Both the position numbers and the translations under genes were made by a program. The notes under the pieces are model-generated. The model did no database searches and was not told the origin of the DNA. It saw only the letters and a list, made by a program, of their open reading frames with translations. Positions 20,991 through 29,902 of a DNA stretch of 41,836 bases are shown here, one piece after another. Every line of letters starts with the position of its first letter. Position 1 is the first letter of the stretch. This stretch comes from Myxococcus vastator (GTDB lineage: Bacteria > Myxococcota > Myxococcia > Myxococcales > Myxococcaceae): the NCBI RefSeq assembly GCF_010894475.1, contig NZ_JAAIYB010000014.1, forward strand, positions 1 through 41,836. The letters are read 5' to 3'.

Positions 20991-21941
20991 GTGAACACGC
21001 AAGTCGCGCTCTGGGTGGGTTTCAACGTCTTCGTCCTCGCGATGCTCGCGATGGACCTCGGGCTGTTTCATCGCAAGGACCATGCGGTGACGCCGAAGGA
21101 GGCGGGCCTCTGGACGCTGGTGTGGATTACCCTCAGCCTGATTTTCTGCGCGGGCATCTGGCACTACCAGGGGCCCACCGTGGGGCTCCAGTGGTTGACG
21201 GCGTACGTGGTGGAGTACGCGCTCTCCGTCGACAACCTCTTCGTCTTCCTGATGGTGTTCAGCTACTTCCGGGTGGCGCCCGAGCACCAGCACCGGGTGC
21301 TCTTCTGGGGCATCCTGGGCGCCTTCGTCATGCGCGCTGCCCTCATCATCGCCGGCACGGCGCTGGTGAAGCAGTTCCACTGGCTCATCTACCTGTTCGG
21401 CGCGTTCCTCGTCTTCACCGCGGTGAAGATGCTGGTGTCCAAGGACGAGGAGATCGACCCGGAGCAGAAGGGCATCGTGAAGTTCGCGCGCCGGGTGCTG
21501 CCGGTGGCGCGGCTGGGTGACGGCAGCCGCTTCCGGGTGACGGAGGATGGCCGGCGCAAGTTCACGCCGCTGTTCATCGTGCTGCTGGTGGTGGAGGCCA
21601 CGGACCTGCTCTTCGCGCTGGACTCCATCCCCGCGGTGCTGGGCATCAGCCAGGACGCCTTCATCATCTACACGTCCAACGTGTGCGCGATTCTGGGCCT
21701 GCGCTCGCTGTTCTTCGTCGTGTCCAGCCTGATGGACAAGTTCCACTTCCTGAAGGTGGGCCTGAGCGCGATTCTGGGCTTCGTGGGCGTGAAGATGCTC
21801 ATCACCTTCTTCGACATCCACGTCCCCATCGGCATCTCCCTGGGCGTGATTGCCGGCGTGCTGGTGGCGGCCATCATCGCCTCGCTGGTGTGGCCGAAGC
21901 AGCCGGAGCCCGGACAGGACCGCGAGAGCGCCAAGACGTAG
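20991..21941 (+). CDS. TerC/Alx-family integral membrane protein
   Basis: 316 residues with about eight or nine hydrophobic helices. The two TerC signature repeats are clear: VEYALSVDNLFVF near residue 75 and VEATDLLFALDSIPA near 200, whose acidic residues lie in the membrane and are thought to bind metal. Characterised Alx-type members export manganese; others are linked to tellurium resistance or to metallating secreted proteins. Manganese or other divalent cation transport is the likely role (inferred). It has a GTG start with AGGA eight bases upstream. The upstream 128 bp hold the glgX terminator and no structure I recognise as a yybP-ykoY manganese riboswitch. A perfect terminator follows. 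Confidence 0.93.
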   Translation: MNTQVALWVGFNVFVLAMLAMDLGLFHRKDHAVTPKEAGLWTLVWITLSLIFCAGIWHYQGPTVGLQWLTAYVVEYALSVDNLFVFLMVFSYFRVAPEHQHRVLFWGILGAFVMRAALIIAGTALVKQFHWLIYLFGAFLVFTAVKMLVSKDEEIDPEQKGIVKFARRVLPVARLGDGSRFRVTEDGRRKFTPLFIVLLVVEATDLLFALDSIPAVLGISQDAFIIYTSNVCAILGLRSLFFVVSSLMDKFHFLKVGLSAILGFVGVKMLITFFDIHVPIGISLGVIAGVLVAAIIASLVWPKQPEPGQDRESAKT

Positions 21942-21947
21942 GCAAGG

Positions 21948-21972
21948 CGCCGGGCCGCCAACCCGGCGTTTT
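21948..21972 (+). terminator. Intrinsic terminator of the TerC gene
   Basis: A 7-bp stem, CGCCGGG and CCCGGCG around CCGCCAA, is followed by TTTT. Flanking GCAAGG and CCTTGC (21942-21947 and 21973-21978) could pair further with the T-run as a bulge. Confidence 0.8.
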
Positions 21973-22010
21973 CCTTGCAAGTGGCCGCCGTTACCGCCAA
22001 ATCTGGGGGC

Positions 22011-22397
22011 ATGTCCTCCAGCGCCACCACTGACGGCATCCGCATCACCGTGAAGCCCGCCTACTGGCCGGAGCGCAGCGCTCCAGAGTCCGGGCAGTTC
22101 GCCTTCATGTACACGGTGGAGATCGCCAACGAGGGCGACGCGCCGGCGCAGCTCAAGGCGCGGCATTGGGTCATCACCGACGCCACGGGCAAGGTGGAAG
22201 AGGTGAAGGGCGAGGGCGTGGTGGGCCGCCAGCCCCACCTGGGGCCCGGAGAGCGGTTCGAGTACACGAGCTGGGCCATGCTGCGCACGCCCTTCGGCAC
22301 CATGCGCGGCACCTATGACATGGTGCGGCCGGACGGCACGCACTTCGACGCGCGCATCGCCGAGTTCGCGCTCACCCTCCCCAACTCCCTGCACTGA
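22011..22397 (+). CDS. apaG: ApaG-family protein (Fn3-like, DUF525)
   Basis: 128 residues, close to the 125 of the E. coli protein. The whole length is the ApaG domain: an N-terminal ITVKPAYWPE strand, YTVEIANEGDAPAQL, ARHWVITDATG, the GVVGRQPHLGPGERFEYTS block and a C-terminal beta strand. It folds as an immunoglobulin/Fn3-like sandwich. Its biochemical role is unclear; genetic data in enterobacteria tie it to cobalt/magnesium sensitivity. The ATG at 22011 follows GGGGGC; a longer frame begins at 21975 inside the terminator-spacer region and is unlikely. The stop shares one base with the hemH start (TGATG), so both are translated together. Confidence 0.92.
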   Translation: MSSSATTDGIRITVKPAYWPERSAPESGQFAFMYTVEIANEGDAPAQLKARHWVITDATGKVEEVKGEGVVGRQPHLGPGERFEYTSWAMLRTPFGTMRGTYDMVRPDGTHFDARIAEFALTLPNSLH

Positions 22398-23485
22398 TGC
22401 CAACGCCCACCTCGAAGCGAGGGTTGCTGCTCGTCAACCTGGGGACGCCGGATGCGCCTCATGCGGGGCCGGTGCGCCGCTACCTGCGCGAGTTCCTCAG
22501 TGACTCGCGCGTCATCGACATCCACCCGCTGGGCCGCTGGGCGCTGCTCAACCTCATCATCCTCCCGGTGCGTCCGGCGAAGAGCGCGGAGGCGTACCGC
22601 AAAATCTGGATGAAGGAGGGCTCGCCGCTGCTCGTGTACAGCCAGGCCCTGGCGGCCCAGGTGGCCGAGCGGCTGGCAGGGGAGTACGAGGTGGTGCTGG
22701 CCATGCGGTATGGCTCGCCCTCCATCCCCGACGGCATCGCGGCGCTCAAGGCGCGCGGCGTGTCGGAGTTCACCGTGCTGCCGCTGTACCCGCAGGAGGC
22801 CGCGTCCTCCACCGCGTCCTCGCTGGCGCGCACCTACGAGGTGCTGGCCCAGTCCTGGGACGTGCCCTTCGTGCGCGCGGTGCCGGCCTTCTTCGAGCAC
22901 CCGGGCTTCCTGGACGCCTTCACCGCCGTGGCGCGGCCGGTGATTGACGACGCGCGCGCCGACTACGTCCTCTTCAGCTTCCACGGCCTGCCGGAGCGGC
23001 ACATGCGCAAGAGCGACCCCACGGGGACGCACTGCCTGTCCACCGCCTCGTGCTGCGACGCCATGACGGACGCCAACCGCCACTGCTACCGCGCGCAGAG
23101 CTACGCGACGGCGCGGGGGCTGGCCCAGCGGCTGGGACTGCCGGCGGGCGGGTGGAGCGTGTCCTTCCAGTCACGGCTGGGCCGCACGCCGTGGGTGAAG
23201 CCGTACACGGACGTGGTGTTGCCGGAGCTGGCGAAGCAGGGCGTGAAGCGCCTGGCGGTGATGTGCCCGGCCTTCGTGGCGGACTGCCTGGAGACGCTGG
23301 AGGAGATTGGCCTCCGGGCGCGGGAGCAGTTCCTGGAGGCGGGAGGGGAGGCGCTGACGCTGGTCCCCTCCCTCAACGCCCACCCGGCCTGGGTGGACGC
23401 CGTGGTGCGCATGGTGCGCGAGTCGGACGGGCCGCCTACTGCTGTGGCTGGGCCGTCGGCGTCGGCGGCGACTCCACCGCGGTGA
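22397..23485 (+). CDS. hemH: Ferrochelatase with internal four-cysteine cluster segment
   Basis: 362 residues. HemH inserts Fe2+ into protoporphyrin IX, the last step of heme synthesis. It shows LLLVNLGTPDAP at the start, the active-site SFHGLPERH (His196), and FVADCLETLEEIG, the conserved acidic helix. Between them lies a Cys-rich stretch, Cys213, Cys219, Cys220 and Cys230 (CX5CCX9C), which matches the class of ferrochelatases, including that of Myxococcus xanthus, that hold a [2Fe-2S] cluster in an internal segment rather than at the C-terminus. The last ~25 residues are Pro/Ala/Ser-rich and overlap, by 50 bp, the 3' end of the convergent lipoprotein gene. Confidence 0.95.
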   Translation: MPTPTSKRGLLLVNLGTPDAPHAGPVRRYLREFLSDSRVIDIHPLGRWALLNLIILPVRPAKSAEAYRKIWMKEGSPLLVYSQALAAQVAERLAGEYEVVLAMRYGSPSIPDGIAALKARGVSEFTVLPLYPQEAASSTASSLARTYEVLAQSWDVPFVRAVPAFFEHPGFLDAFTAVARPVIDDARADYVLFSFHGLPERHMRKSDPTGTHCLSTASCCDAMTDANRHCYRAQSYATARGLAQRLGLPAGGWSVSFQSRLGRTPWVKPYTDVVLPELAKQGVKRLAVMCPAFVADCLETLEEIGLRAREQFLEAGGEALTLVPSLNAHPAWVDAVVRMVRESDGPPTAVAGPSASAATPPR

Positions 23486-24458
23486 GGCGCAGCTTCAGGG
23501 CGCCGGCGGGCACCTGGAGCGCGGCGGTGGGGAAGCCGCCCTTCGTCACCGAGGTGACGGTGCCTTCCCAGGAGCGCCACCGCCCGGCCTTCACCAGGAA
23601 CTCGCCGCGGCCGGTGATGCGCACCTCGGCGCTGGCGCTGCCCTCAGGCGTGGCTCGGGGCCGGGGGCGCTCCGAGTCGTCCGCCTCCGCGTCCTCCTCC
23701 GCGGCGCGCGCGGGCGAGGTGGGGGGCGCGTCCTTCGCGAGGACCTTGCCGGCCAGCTTCTCGGAGAGGTCGTACTCCAGCGTGGCCACCTGCTCGCCCC
23801 CGTCGGCGGGCGTCAGGCTGGCGAGCTTCACGCGGTTGATTCGCTCGGGCTGGTCGGCCTGGAACTGGGGCCCCAGCGCCTCCACGCGGATGAGCTCGGT
23901 GCCGAGCGACCACGTATCACCGGTGCCGACCGCATCTCTGGGCAGCTCCAGCACCAGGGTGGCGGTGTTGCGGGTGGCGCCCTGCAGGCCGTCGAGCACG
24001 AAGCCGCGCTCGCTCAGCGTGGCCGTGTCCGCGTCGGCGTTGGCGTTGGCGTCGCGGCCCACGGGGATGACGCGGAGGCGGTAGTCACCCGAGTCGGTCC
24101 GCTCCATGAAATAGGTGACGGGACCGGGGAGGGCCACGGCGACGGAGGCGGGCTTCTCCTTGCCCTTCCCCCGGGCGCTCTTGGGGCGCGTGTCTTCCTC
24201 GGTGCTGGCGGGCGCGCCGCCGGTGCGCTCGATGTCGAGCCGGTACGACGTGGGCGCGCCCTGGGCAATCTTCCAGCGGAGGACCACCTTCGAGGGGTCC
24301 ACGGGCGGCTCCGCTGCGGCGACGGGAGCGGCCTCCGCGGGAGGCGGAGCGTCCTTCATCCCCGGCGGGCGGGGAATGGGCTCCATCTTCCCACGGGGCT
24401 CCTCCTTGCACGCGGTCAGTGACAGGGCGACGACCAGACCAAACACGCTTTGCTTCAC
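23436..24458 (-). CDS. Predicted lipoprotein, unknown function
   Basis: 340 residues. A short signal peptide ends in the lipobox LTAC (Cys17), followed by KEE, so it should be a membrane-anchored lipoprotein. A Pro/Ala-rich linker (about 25-55) leads to a beta-rich body. There are low-complexity stretches around ANANADADTAT and an acidic EEDAEADD segment. No enzyme motif is visible; repeated LRWKIAQG, YRLRVIPVG and LEYDLSEKLAG strands suggest a ligand-binding or structural beta domain. GTG start with GGAG about nine bases upstream. Its 3' end overlaps hemH by 50 bp tail to tail. Lipoprotein status is firm; the role is unknown. Confidence 0.85.
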   Translation of the reverse strand: MKQSVFGLVVALSLTACKEEPRGKMEPIPRPPGMKDAPPPAEAAPVAAAEPPVDPSKVVLRWKIAQGAPTSYRLDIERTGGAPASTEEDTRPKSARGKGKEKPASVAVALPGPVTYFMERTDSGDYRLRVIPVGRDANANADADTATLSERGFVLDGLQGATRNTATLVLELPRDAVGTGDTWSLGTELIRVEALGPQFQADQPERINRVKLASLTPADGGEQVATLEYDLSEKLAGKVLAKDAPPTSPARAAEEDAEADDSERPRPRATPEGSASAEVRITGRGEFLVKAGRWRSWEGTVTSVTKGGFPTAALQVPAGALKLRLTAVESPPTPTAQPQQ

Positions 24459-24705
24459 GCGGGGACGCTCCTTGGCAGCCTTGGTGGGATATCGAAGCAG
24501 GCGAGGTCATTCAAGTACGTCACCCGGCCGCTTCGAGGATGACTGGGCGAGTGACACGTCGACCTGCGTCTTGACGCGTCCGGCGAAGTCTGGGCCGGGC
24601 TCGAAGTCTCCGAGGCGCGGCGCCTTGCAGGGCGACCCGCCGTCTTGCGTCCTCGCGTCACGGGGCCGCTTGCGTTTCGTGCGTGCTTTGCGAAGAAGCG
24701 GGGGC
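24459..24705. other. Divergent intergenic region (lipoprotein / SNF2 gene)
   Basis: 247 bp between divergent starts. The plus frame is open through it, but its composition and the lack of conserved sequence argue against coding. No clear promoter was identified. Confidence 0.5.
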
Positions 24706-27700
24706 ATGTCCGAGCCGCTCGAGAAGCCCGTGACTCCCTTGTTCGATACGAGCCGTGACGCGCTGGCGTGGCTGCGGGAGCAGGGGCTCGAGCACCTGTC
24801 GCGGCTGAGCCTGGCGGTGCTGATGCCGCTGGTGGAGGCGGCCTGGCTGCCCCAGGCGCGTCCCGTGCTCGCTCGCCGCAGGCTCGTGGAGCTGCTGAGC
24901 ACGGACTCGCTGGCGCGCTGGATGACGGAGGCGATGCCGGCTCCCCGGATGAAGGTGCTGTTGCCCACGCTCGCCTGGCGCTTCGTGGAGGCGGAGCGGC
25001 TGGGCGCGGAGGCGTCACGGGCTTCGCTCGAGGAGCGGCTCGCGCCGCCCGCCGAGACCCGCACGCACCGCGTCCATGGCCTGCTGCTGGCGCTGCGCGC
25101 GCGCGTTCCGGCGTCCGTCGCACCCCGGCCGATGCACGCGCTGGTGCCGGACCTGATGCAGTTCGACGCGCCGCTCCCGGGCTTCCGTCTCCGCGAGACG
25201 CGCATCTCCGAGCTGCCGGTGGGGGCGCAGGCGGGTTTCATCCTCCCCGAGGCCCGGCTGATTTTCGCGCCCACCGAGGTGACGGGGGACTGCTCCTGTG
25301 GCGCGACGTTCTGCGTCCACCTGCTGGCGGCCATCGACACGGCGCTGCTGTGGCTGCGGCAGCCGTGGACGGAGACCTTTGGCGAGGAGCTGGAGGAGCT
25401 GGTCCGTCCCGGCTGGGAGCGCGCGCTGCGGGCGCTGGAGCGGGCCGTCGACGACAGTCCCGGTGGGCCCGGCGGCGGCGAGGTCTCCTGGCGGCTGGAC
25501 GTCATCAACGGGTACGGCGTGGAGCTCGCGGCCTACGTGCACAAGCACAACAAGAAGGGCCAGCGCAGCACGGGCGCGAAGGTGAGCCGGCGCAAGCTGC
25601 TGCAGGACCACGGCTCGCAACTGTCGGCGGCGGACGCGCGCCTGGCGGCGTTGCTGCCGGAGTCGGAGGCCCCCGCGTCGCGCGCGCTGCTCTTCGAACT
25701 GGTGGGGCATCCCCGCATCCACCTGGATGAGAATCCGGACCTGCTGGTGCGCATCGAGCGCGCGAAGGTCGGGCTCGTCGCCGAGGACCGGGACGGCGTG
25801 GTCATCGTGAGCGCGGGCGTGGATGGCGCGATGCTGCCCACGGCGATGCTGGAGCGGGTGCGCAGGGCGCAGCCGGAGGAGGGGCTCTACGTCTGGGATG
25901 ACAGCCAGCGGGTGCTCACGGTGTTGGACGCGGGGCCCGAGGTCCGCGCGCTGATGACGGCGCTGAACCGCCACGGCAACGCGTTTCCGCCGGAGAGCCA
26001 CGTCGCGCTGCTGGACCAGTTGTCGAAGCTGTCCCTGCGCGTGCCGGTGGCGCTGCCGCGGAGCGTCCTGGGGGAGTCGGTGCCGCTGCGCTACGCGCCC
26101 GTGGTGCGCATGGAGGCGCACGCGAGCGGGGCGGTCCGCGTGGAGCTGCGCACGCGCCCGTTGCCGGACAGCCCCACGTTCATTCCGGGCGAGGGCACGC
26201 GCGACGTCCACGTCCGGCGGGGGACGGGGGCCGCGCACGCGGTGCGTGACTTCGTTCAGGAGCGCGACGCGGCGGAGCTGCTTCAGGCCCGGTTGCCGCT
26301 CGAAACGGCGGAGCCCGAGGAGCTGCCCTTCACCTTCCGCTTCACCAGCGCGCAGGGCGGCCTCGCGGTGCTCTCGGCCTGCGTGGAGCTGGAGCCGAAG
26401 CCGGAGCTGGAGTGGGTGGGGGCGCCGGTGCGGCTGTTCCACGCCGCCGCGCCTCCGGCGCTGAAGGTCATCCTGGAGCGGAAGCGGGACTGGTTTGGCG
26501 TGCTGGGTGGGCTCGCAGTGGAAGGCGAGCGGGTGGAGCTGGCGCGGCTGCTCGATGCGGCGCGGCGGAAGGAACGCTTCGTCCAGGTGGACTCGACGTC
26601 CTACGTGGAGATTGAAGGGGCGCTGCGGGAGCACCTGGAGCGGCTGGCGGACCATACGCATGCCACGCGCCATGGCCTGGAGGTGGGGCCTTCCGCGGTG
26701 GAGACGCTCACGGCGCTCCAGGACGCGGGCGCCGAGGTGGAGGCGGACAAGACGTGGCAGTCGCTGGTGGAGCGCATCTTCGCGGCGAAGGAGCTGAAGC
26801 CCCGGGTGCCCACGGGCTTGAAGACGGCGCTGCGGGACTACCAGTTGGAGGGCTTCCGCTGGCTGACGCGGCTGGCGTCGTGGGGCGCGGGTGGGGTGCT
26901 CGCGGACGACATGGGGTTGGGCAAGACGGTGCAGGCGCTGACGGTGCTCCTGGAGCGGAGCAAGCTGGGACCCGCGCTGGTGCTGGCGCCGACGTCGGTG
27001 GCCTTCAACTGGGTGGACGAGGCGAAGCGCTTCGCGCCGTCGCTGCGGATGACGTTGTTCTCGGAGGCGGCGGACCGGGGGCGTACGTTGGAGCAGTTGG
27101 GGCCCAAGGACGTGCTGGTGCTGAGCTATGGACTGCTCACGCGGGACATCGAGCGGCTGTCGAAGCTGCGCTTCTCCACCATCATCTTCGACGAAGCGCA
27201 GACGTTGAAGAACGCGACGACGCACCGCTTCCGCGCGGCGCGGGCGCTCCAGGGGGACTTCAAGTTCGCGCTGTCGGGCACGCCGCTGGAGAACCACCTG
27301 GGCGAGCTGTGGAGCCTCTTCGCCGTCGTCTTCTCGGGACTGCTCGGGAGCTGGGAGGCGTTTCGCTCGCGCTTCGCCGCGCCGATTGAGCGGGGCGTGG
27401 ACCCGACGGCCGCGCCCGCGCTGGCTCGGGTGCTCCAGCCCTTCCTGCTGCGCCGGACGAAGGCGCAGGTGGAGGCGCAGCTCCCGCCTCGGACGGACAT
27501 CCGGGTGCCCATTGTCTTGTCTTCGGAGGAGTGGGCGCTCTACGAGGACGCGCGGCTGGCGGCGCTCTCTGATTTGGAGACGCGCAAGCCGAAGATGAAG
27601 GAGCAGGAGCGGCGCATCGAGATTCTGGCGGCGCTCACGCGGCTGCGGCTCCTGGCGTCACATCCGCGGCTGTATGACGCGGGGTCGAAGCTGGAGTCGG

Positions 27701-28251
27701 CCAAGCTGGAGCGGTTCATGGAGCTGGTGCGGGAGCTCCGCGCGGAGGGGCATCGCGCGCTCGTGTTCAGCCAGTTCACCTCTCACCTGGCGCTGGTGCG
27801 CGAGGTGCTGGACGCGGAGGGGATTGATTACGAGTACCTGGATGGGCAGACGCCCGCGGGGGCTCGGGCGGAGCGGGTGCGCGCGTTCCAGGAGGGAGAC
27901 GTGCCGCTGTTCCTGATTTCGCTCAAGGCCGGTGGCTTCGGGCTCAATCTCACGGCGGCGACCACGGTGATTCACCTGGACCCGTGGTGGAACCCCGCCG
28001 TGGAGGACCAGGCGTCCGACCGCGCGCACCGGATTGGGCAGGAGCGGCCGGTGACGGTGTACCGCCTGGTGACTCGGGGGACCATCGAGGAGCAGATGCT
28101 GTCGCTGCACGAGCACAAGCGCGCGCTGGTGGCGGGGGTGCTCGAAGGGAAGGACGCGGCGGGACGGCTGTCGACCCAGGAGTTGCTGGGGCTGTTGTCC
28201 CAGCGGCTGGCTTCTCCTGGGGAGGAGGAGGGGCCTCGGACGCGGCACTGA
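24706..28251 (+). CDS. SWIM zinc-finger SNF2-family helicase/ATPase
   Basis: 1181 residues. The N-terminal half is large and poorly conserved but carries a SWIM zinc finger, CxCx4CxH (Cys196, Cys198, Cys203, His205). The C-terminal half is a full SNF2 engine: motif I MGLGKT (Lys740), Ia APTSVAFNW, II DEAQ (829-832), III ALSGTPLENHLGELWSL, then the RecA2 domain with VFSQFTSHL, LISLKAGGFGLNL and DPWWNPAVEDQASDRAHRIGQ. It should use ATP to move on DNA or remodel protein-DNA complexes. Bacterial SWIM-SNF2 proteins are common in myxobacteria and their physiological role is largely unknown. The ATG at 24706 follows GGGGG; the frame is open upstream but looks non-coding. It is transcribed alone. Confidence 0.94.
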   Translation: MSEPLEKPVTPLFDTSRDALAWLREQGLEHLSRLSLAVLMPLVEAAWLPQARPVLARRRLVELLSTDSLARWMTEAMPAPRMKVLLPTLAWRFVEAERLGAEASRASLEERLAPPAETRTHRVHGLLLALRARVPASVAPRPMHALVPDLMQFDAPLPGFRLRETRISELPVGAQAGFILPEARLIFAPTEVTGDCSCGATFCVHLLAAIDTALLWLRQPWTETFGEELEELVRPGWERALRALERAVDDSPGGPGGGEVSWRLDVINGYGVELAAYVHKHNKKGQRSTGAKVSRRKLLQDHGSQLSAADARLAALLPESEAPASRALLFELVGHPRIHLDENPDLLVRIERAKVGLVAEDRDGVVIVSAGVDGAMLPTAMLERVRRAQPEEGLYVWDDSQRVLTVLDAGPEVRALMTALNRHGNAFPPESHVALLDQLSKLSLRVPVALPRSVLGESVPLRYAPVVRMEAHASGAVRVELRTRPLPDSPTFIPGEGTRDVHVRRGTGAAHAVRDFVQERDAAELLQARLPLETAEPEELPFTFRFTSAQGGLAVLSACVELEPKPELEWVGAPVRLFHAAAPPALKVILERKRDWFGVLGGLAVEGERVELARLLDAARRKERFVQVDSTSYVEIEGALREHLERLADHTHATRHGLEVGPSAVETLTALQDAGAEVEADKTWQSLVERIFAAKELKPRVPTGLKTALRDYQLEGFRWLTRLASWGAGGVLADDMGLGKTVQALTVLLERSKLGPALVLAPTSVAFNWVDEAKRFAPSLRMTLFSEAADRGRTLEQLGPKDVLVLSYGLLTRDIERLSKLRFSTIIFDEAQTLKNATTHRFRAARALQGDFKFALSGTPLENHLGELWSLFAVVFSGLLGSWEAFRSRFAAPIERGVDPTAAPALARVLQPFLLRRTKAQVEAQLPPRTDIRVPIVLSSEEWALYEDARLAALSDLETRKPKMKEQERRIEILAALTRLRLLASHPRLYDAGSKLESAKLERFMELVRELRAEGHRALVFSQFTSHLALVREVLDAEGIDYEYLDGQTPAGARAERVRAFQEGDVPLFLISLKAGGFGLNLTAATTVIHLDPWWNPAVEDQASDRAHRIGQERPVTVYRLVTRGTIEEQMLSLHEHKRALVAGVLEGKDAAGRLSTQELLGLLSQRLASPGEEEGPRTRH

Positions 28252-28310
28252 GCCATAGGGGATTCAGGGGCCAATCCTGGTTATCGCGCCCCGACGCCGA
28301 ACACCCTGCA

Positions 28311-28928
28311 TCACGTCGGGGACGTCCCAGGGAGCGGGCGACTCTCACGCGGTTCGAGCATGAACAAAAGGTTATCGGTCCTCCATGGGAGCGCGGCATT
28401 GAAAGTGGGATTCCCGTTCAACAGGCTGAGAGCCCCGAGGATCATGAGGCTTGCGAGCAGCGACATGGCCAAAGAGCTCTGTCGGTCTTGCTTCAGGCAG
28501 AGCCAGATGAAGGCCACGGTTGAGATGATGCCTCTCAAGGGCCACCAGAAAAGGGCGGAGCGAAACAACGTTTCCAGCTCGGGAGGGGGCGCGGCATCGG
28601 ACCACGCAATGACGGCGGCGGCCGGGGCGAAGCGGATGAACTCCGTGGTGACGATGCCAGTCCAGAATGCTTTCGGACTCACTCTTCCAATCATGAAAAC
28701 AGCCACAAGTTGCGCAAGGCTTGTCATGATGTCCGCGACCCCGTGGCCGAAGTACATGCAATCCCCCGGCCCGCCCGTCATGGAGTAAGACCACTCGTCC
28801 GATACCCGTCTGCTTGCGAATTCGAAGACCTGGACTGCGAAGATCGCCGCCCAGGTCCATCCGAAAATTCGGAGCCATTCAGGACGATGCCTTTCCCGCG
28901 TAGTGCCCGCAGTCACGGAAGGTTCCAT
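28311..28928 (-). CDS. Island membrane protein A (paralogue of B and C), unknown function
   Basis: 205 residues with about five hydrophobic segments (roughly 18-40, 65-84, 87-108, 120-142, 150-168). Helix 3 contains the family core FWTGIVTTEFIRFAP, in which Glu and Arg sit inside the membrane, and helix 4 ends with WLCLK. The same blocks appear in the two other membrane proteins of the island (29290-29880 and 30729-31313), so the three are paralogues. I recognise no characterised family. The C-terminus is polar and longer than in the others. It is convergent with the SNF2 gene, 59 bp away. Neighbouring a SitI6-type protein suggests, but does not show, an immunity role. Confidence 0.75.
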   Translation of the reverse strand: MEPSVTAGTTRERHRPEWLRIFGWTWAAIFAVQVFEFASRRVSDEWSYSMTGGPGDCMYFGHGVADIMTSLAQLVAVFMIGRVSPKAFWTGIVTTEFIRFAPAAAVIAWSDAAPPPELETLFRSALFWWPLRGIISTVAFIWLCLKQDRQSSLAMSLLASLMILGALSLLNGNPTFNAALPWRTDNLLFMLEPRESRPLPGTSPT

Positions 28929-29029
28929 CTCAAAAGCGTACAGTATCTCTTCCGTCGATGCGGAGCGGAGGCCTTTCGGCGGGACTCGTCAGGGCTGATT
29001 CAGGGCGTGTCACGACGACTTGCTCCACG

Positions 29030-29293
29030 TCAGCCATTCAATCGCATCGGCGGCTTTGCGCCCGATGGTGTCACCCCATCCGGGCACTGGCGTTGAATCA
29101 CCGAGCAGTGCTTCGAGTGCCGGGACAACCTGTCTTCGACCTCGAGCAACTTCAGCAGTTCCTCCATCGTCGTTGGGTCCCCCGAAAGGAGTGTGGCCGC
29201 CTTGACGATGGCGCGCCGGTCAGAACCCACGATGTCCTTCATCGCTGCGCTACGTTGCTCGTCGGAGAGTGGCTCTTTCTTGTTCCTGTTCAA
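29030..29293 (-). CDS. Small soluble protein of the island, unknown
   Basis: 87 residues. It would begin with TTG overlapping the stop of membrane gene B by 4 bp (TTGA), implying translational coupling. The first two thirds are highly charged and helical (DEQRSAAMKDIVGSDRR, MEELLKLLEVEDRL). The last 20 residues, with several prolines, look less like a folded protein, so the 3' part could be a frameshifted remnant. No family is recognised. The coding call depends on the coupling and the helix-like composition. An internal ATG 17 residues in (MKDIVG) is an alternative start. Confidence 0.5.
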   Translation of the reverse strand: MNRNKKEPLSDEQRSAAMKDIVGSDRRAIVKAATLLSGDPTTMEELLKLLEVEDRLSRHSKHCSVIQRQCPDGVTPSGAKPPMRLNG

Positions 29294-29880
29294 TGTGGAA
29301 GTCCGCGTAGGGCCAGGTTCAAGAGGAGGTCAGCTCTCCATGGGAGGATGGGATTCGCGGGGAAGTCATCCCACCGAAGGCTCAGGAACACTAGCAGTGT
29401 GACACTTGCGAGCACCGAGACGACCATGTCACGCGGGGCGGGGCCGTCTCGCTTCACGCAGAGCCAGATGGCGACCGTCGTTGCGATGAGTGCCCTCGAC
29501 GTCCACCAGAAGATTGCCGAGTGGTGCAGTGTGCCTATTTGGATGGGAGTGAACGCGATGACCCACGCCATCAGCGCGGCTGAGGGGACGTACCGAACGA
29601 ATTCGGTGGTCACGACGCCAGTCCAGAAGGCGCTTGGGCCTTTTCTGCCGAATAGGACTCCGGCCAAGACTAGTGTCATACCAAGGACGACATCGGAAGT
29701 TGCGGACCCGATGGAAATGCAATCGCCCTGTCCACCGGACATCGTGTAGCTCCCTCCGAACGAGGTCACCGCCGAGAGTACGAAGTTCACCATGACCGCG
29801 ATGACGGTCCAGCCAACCCACCGGCCCCATTCCAGGTAGCGTGTCCACAGTGAGGGCGCTGCGCTCGGTGAATGCTCCAT
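29290..29880 (-). CDS. Island membrane protein B (paralogue of A and C), unknown function
   Basis: 196 residues, with about five membrane segments in the same order as A and C. Shared blocks are GWTVIAV in helix 1, GGQGDC in the first loop (also GGPGDC in A), FWTGVVTTEFVRYVP in helix 3, IFWWTSRALIAT and IWLCVK in helix 4, and LPWRADLLL at the end (LPWRTDNLL in A). A and B are closer to each other than to C. The start is ATG at 29880, 22 bp after the stop of the SitI6-type gene, so they are probably in one transcript. The ribosome site is weak. Base composition is lower in GC than outside the island. Function is unknown. Confidence 0.75.
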   Translation of the reverse strand: MEHSPSAAPSLWTRYLEWGRWVGWTVIAVMVNFVLSAVTSFGGSYTMSGGQGDCISIGSATSDVVLGMTLVLAGVLFGRKGPSAFWTGVVTTEFVRYVPSAALMAWVIAFTPIQIGTLHHSAIFWWTSRALIATTVAIWLCVKRDGPAPRDMVVSVLASVTLLVFLSLRWDDFPANPILPWRADLLLNLALRGLPH

Positions 29881-29902
29881 CCGCGGAGCATATCGCCTTT
29901 CT

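Noticed and set aside
24000-24060. GGCGTT repeat coding ANANADAD in the lipoprotein gene
   Set aside because: A short low-complexity coding stretch, too few units to call a separate repeat element.
24115-24705. N-terminal extension of the SNF2 protein
   Set aside because: The frame is open, but it runs through the lipoprotein gene and non-coding sequence; the ATG at 24706 has a ribosome site and a sensible N-terminus.
28360-29749. Plus-strand open frames opposite island genes A and B (28360-28788, 28958-29749)
   Set aside because: They mirror the conserved paralogue blocks; the minus-strand proteins have regular membrane helices and coupled starts, whereas these do not look like folded proteins.
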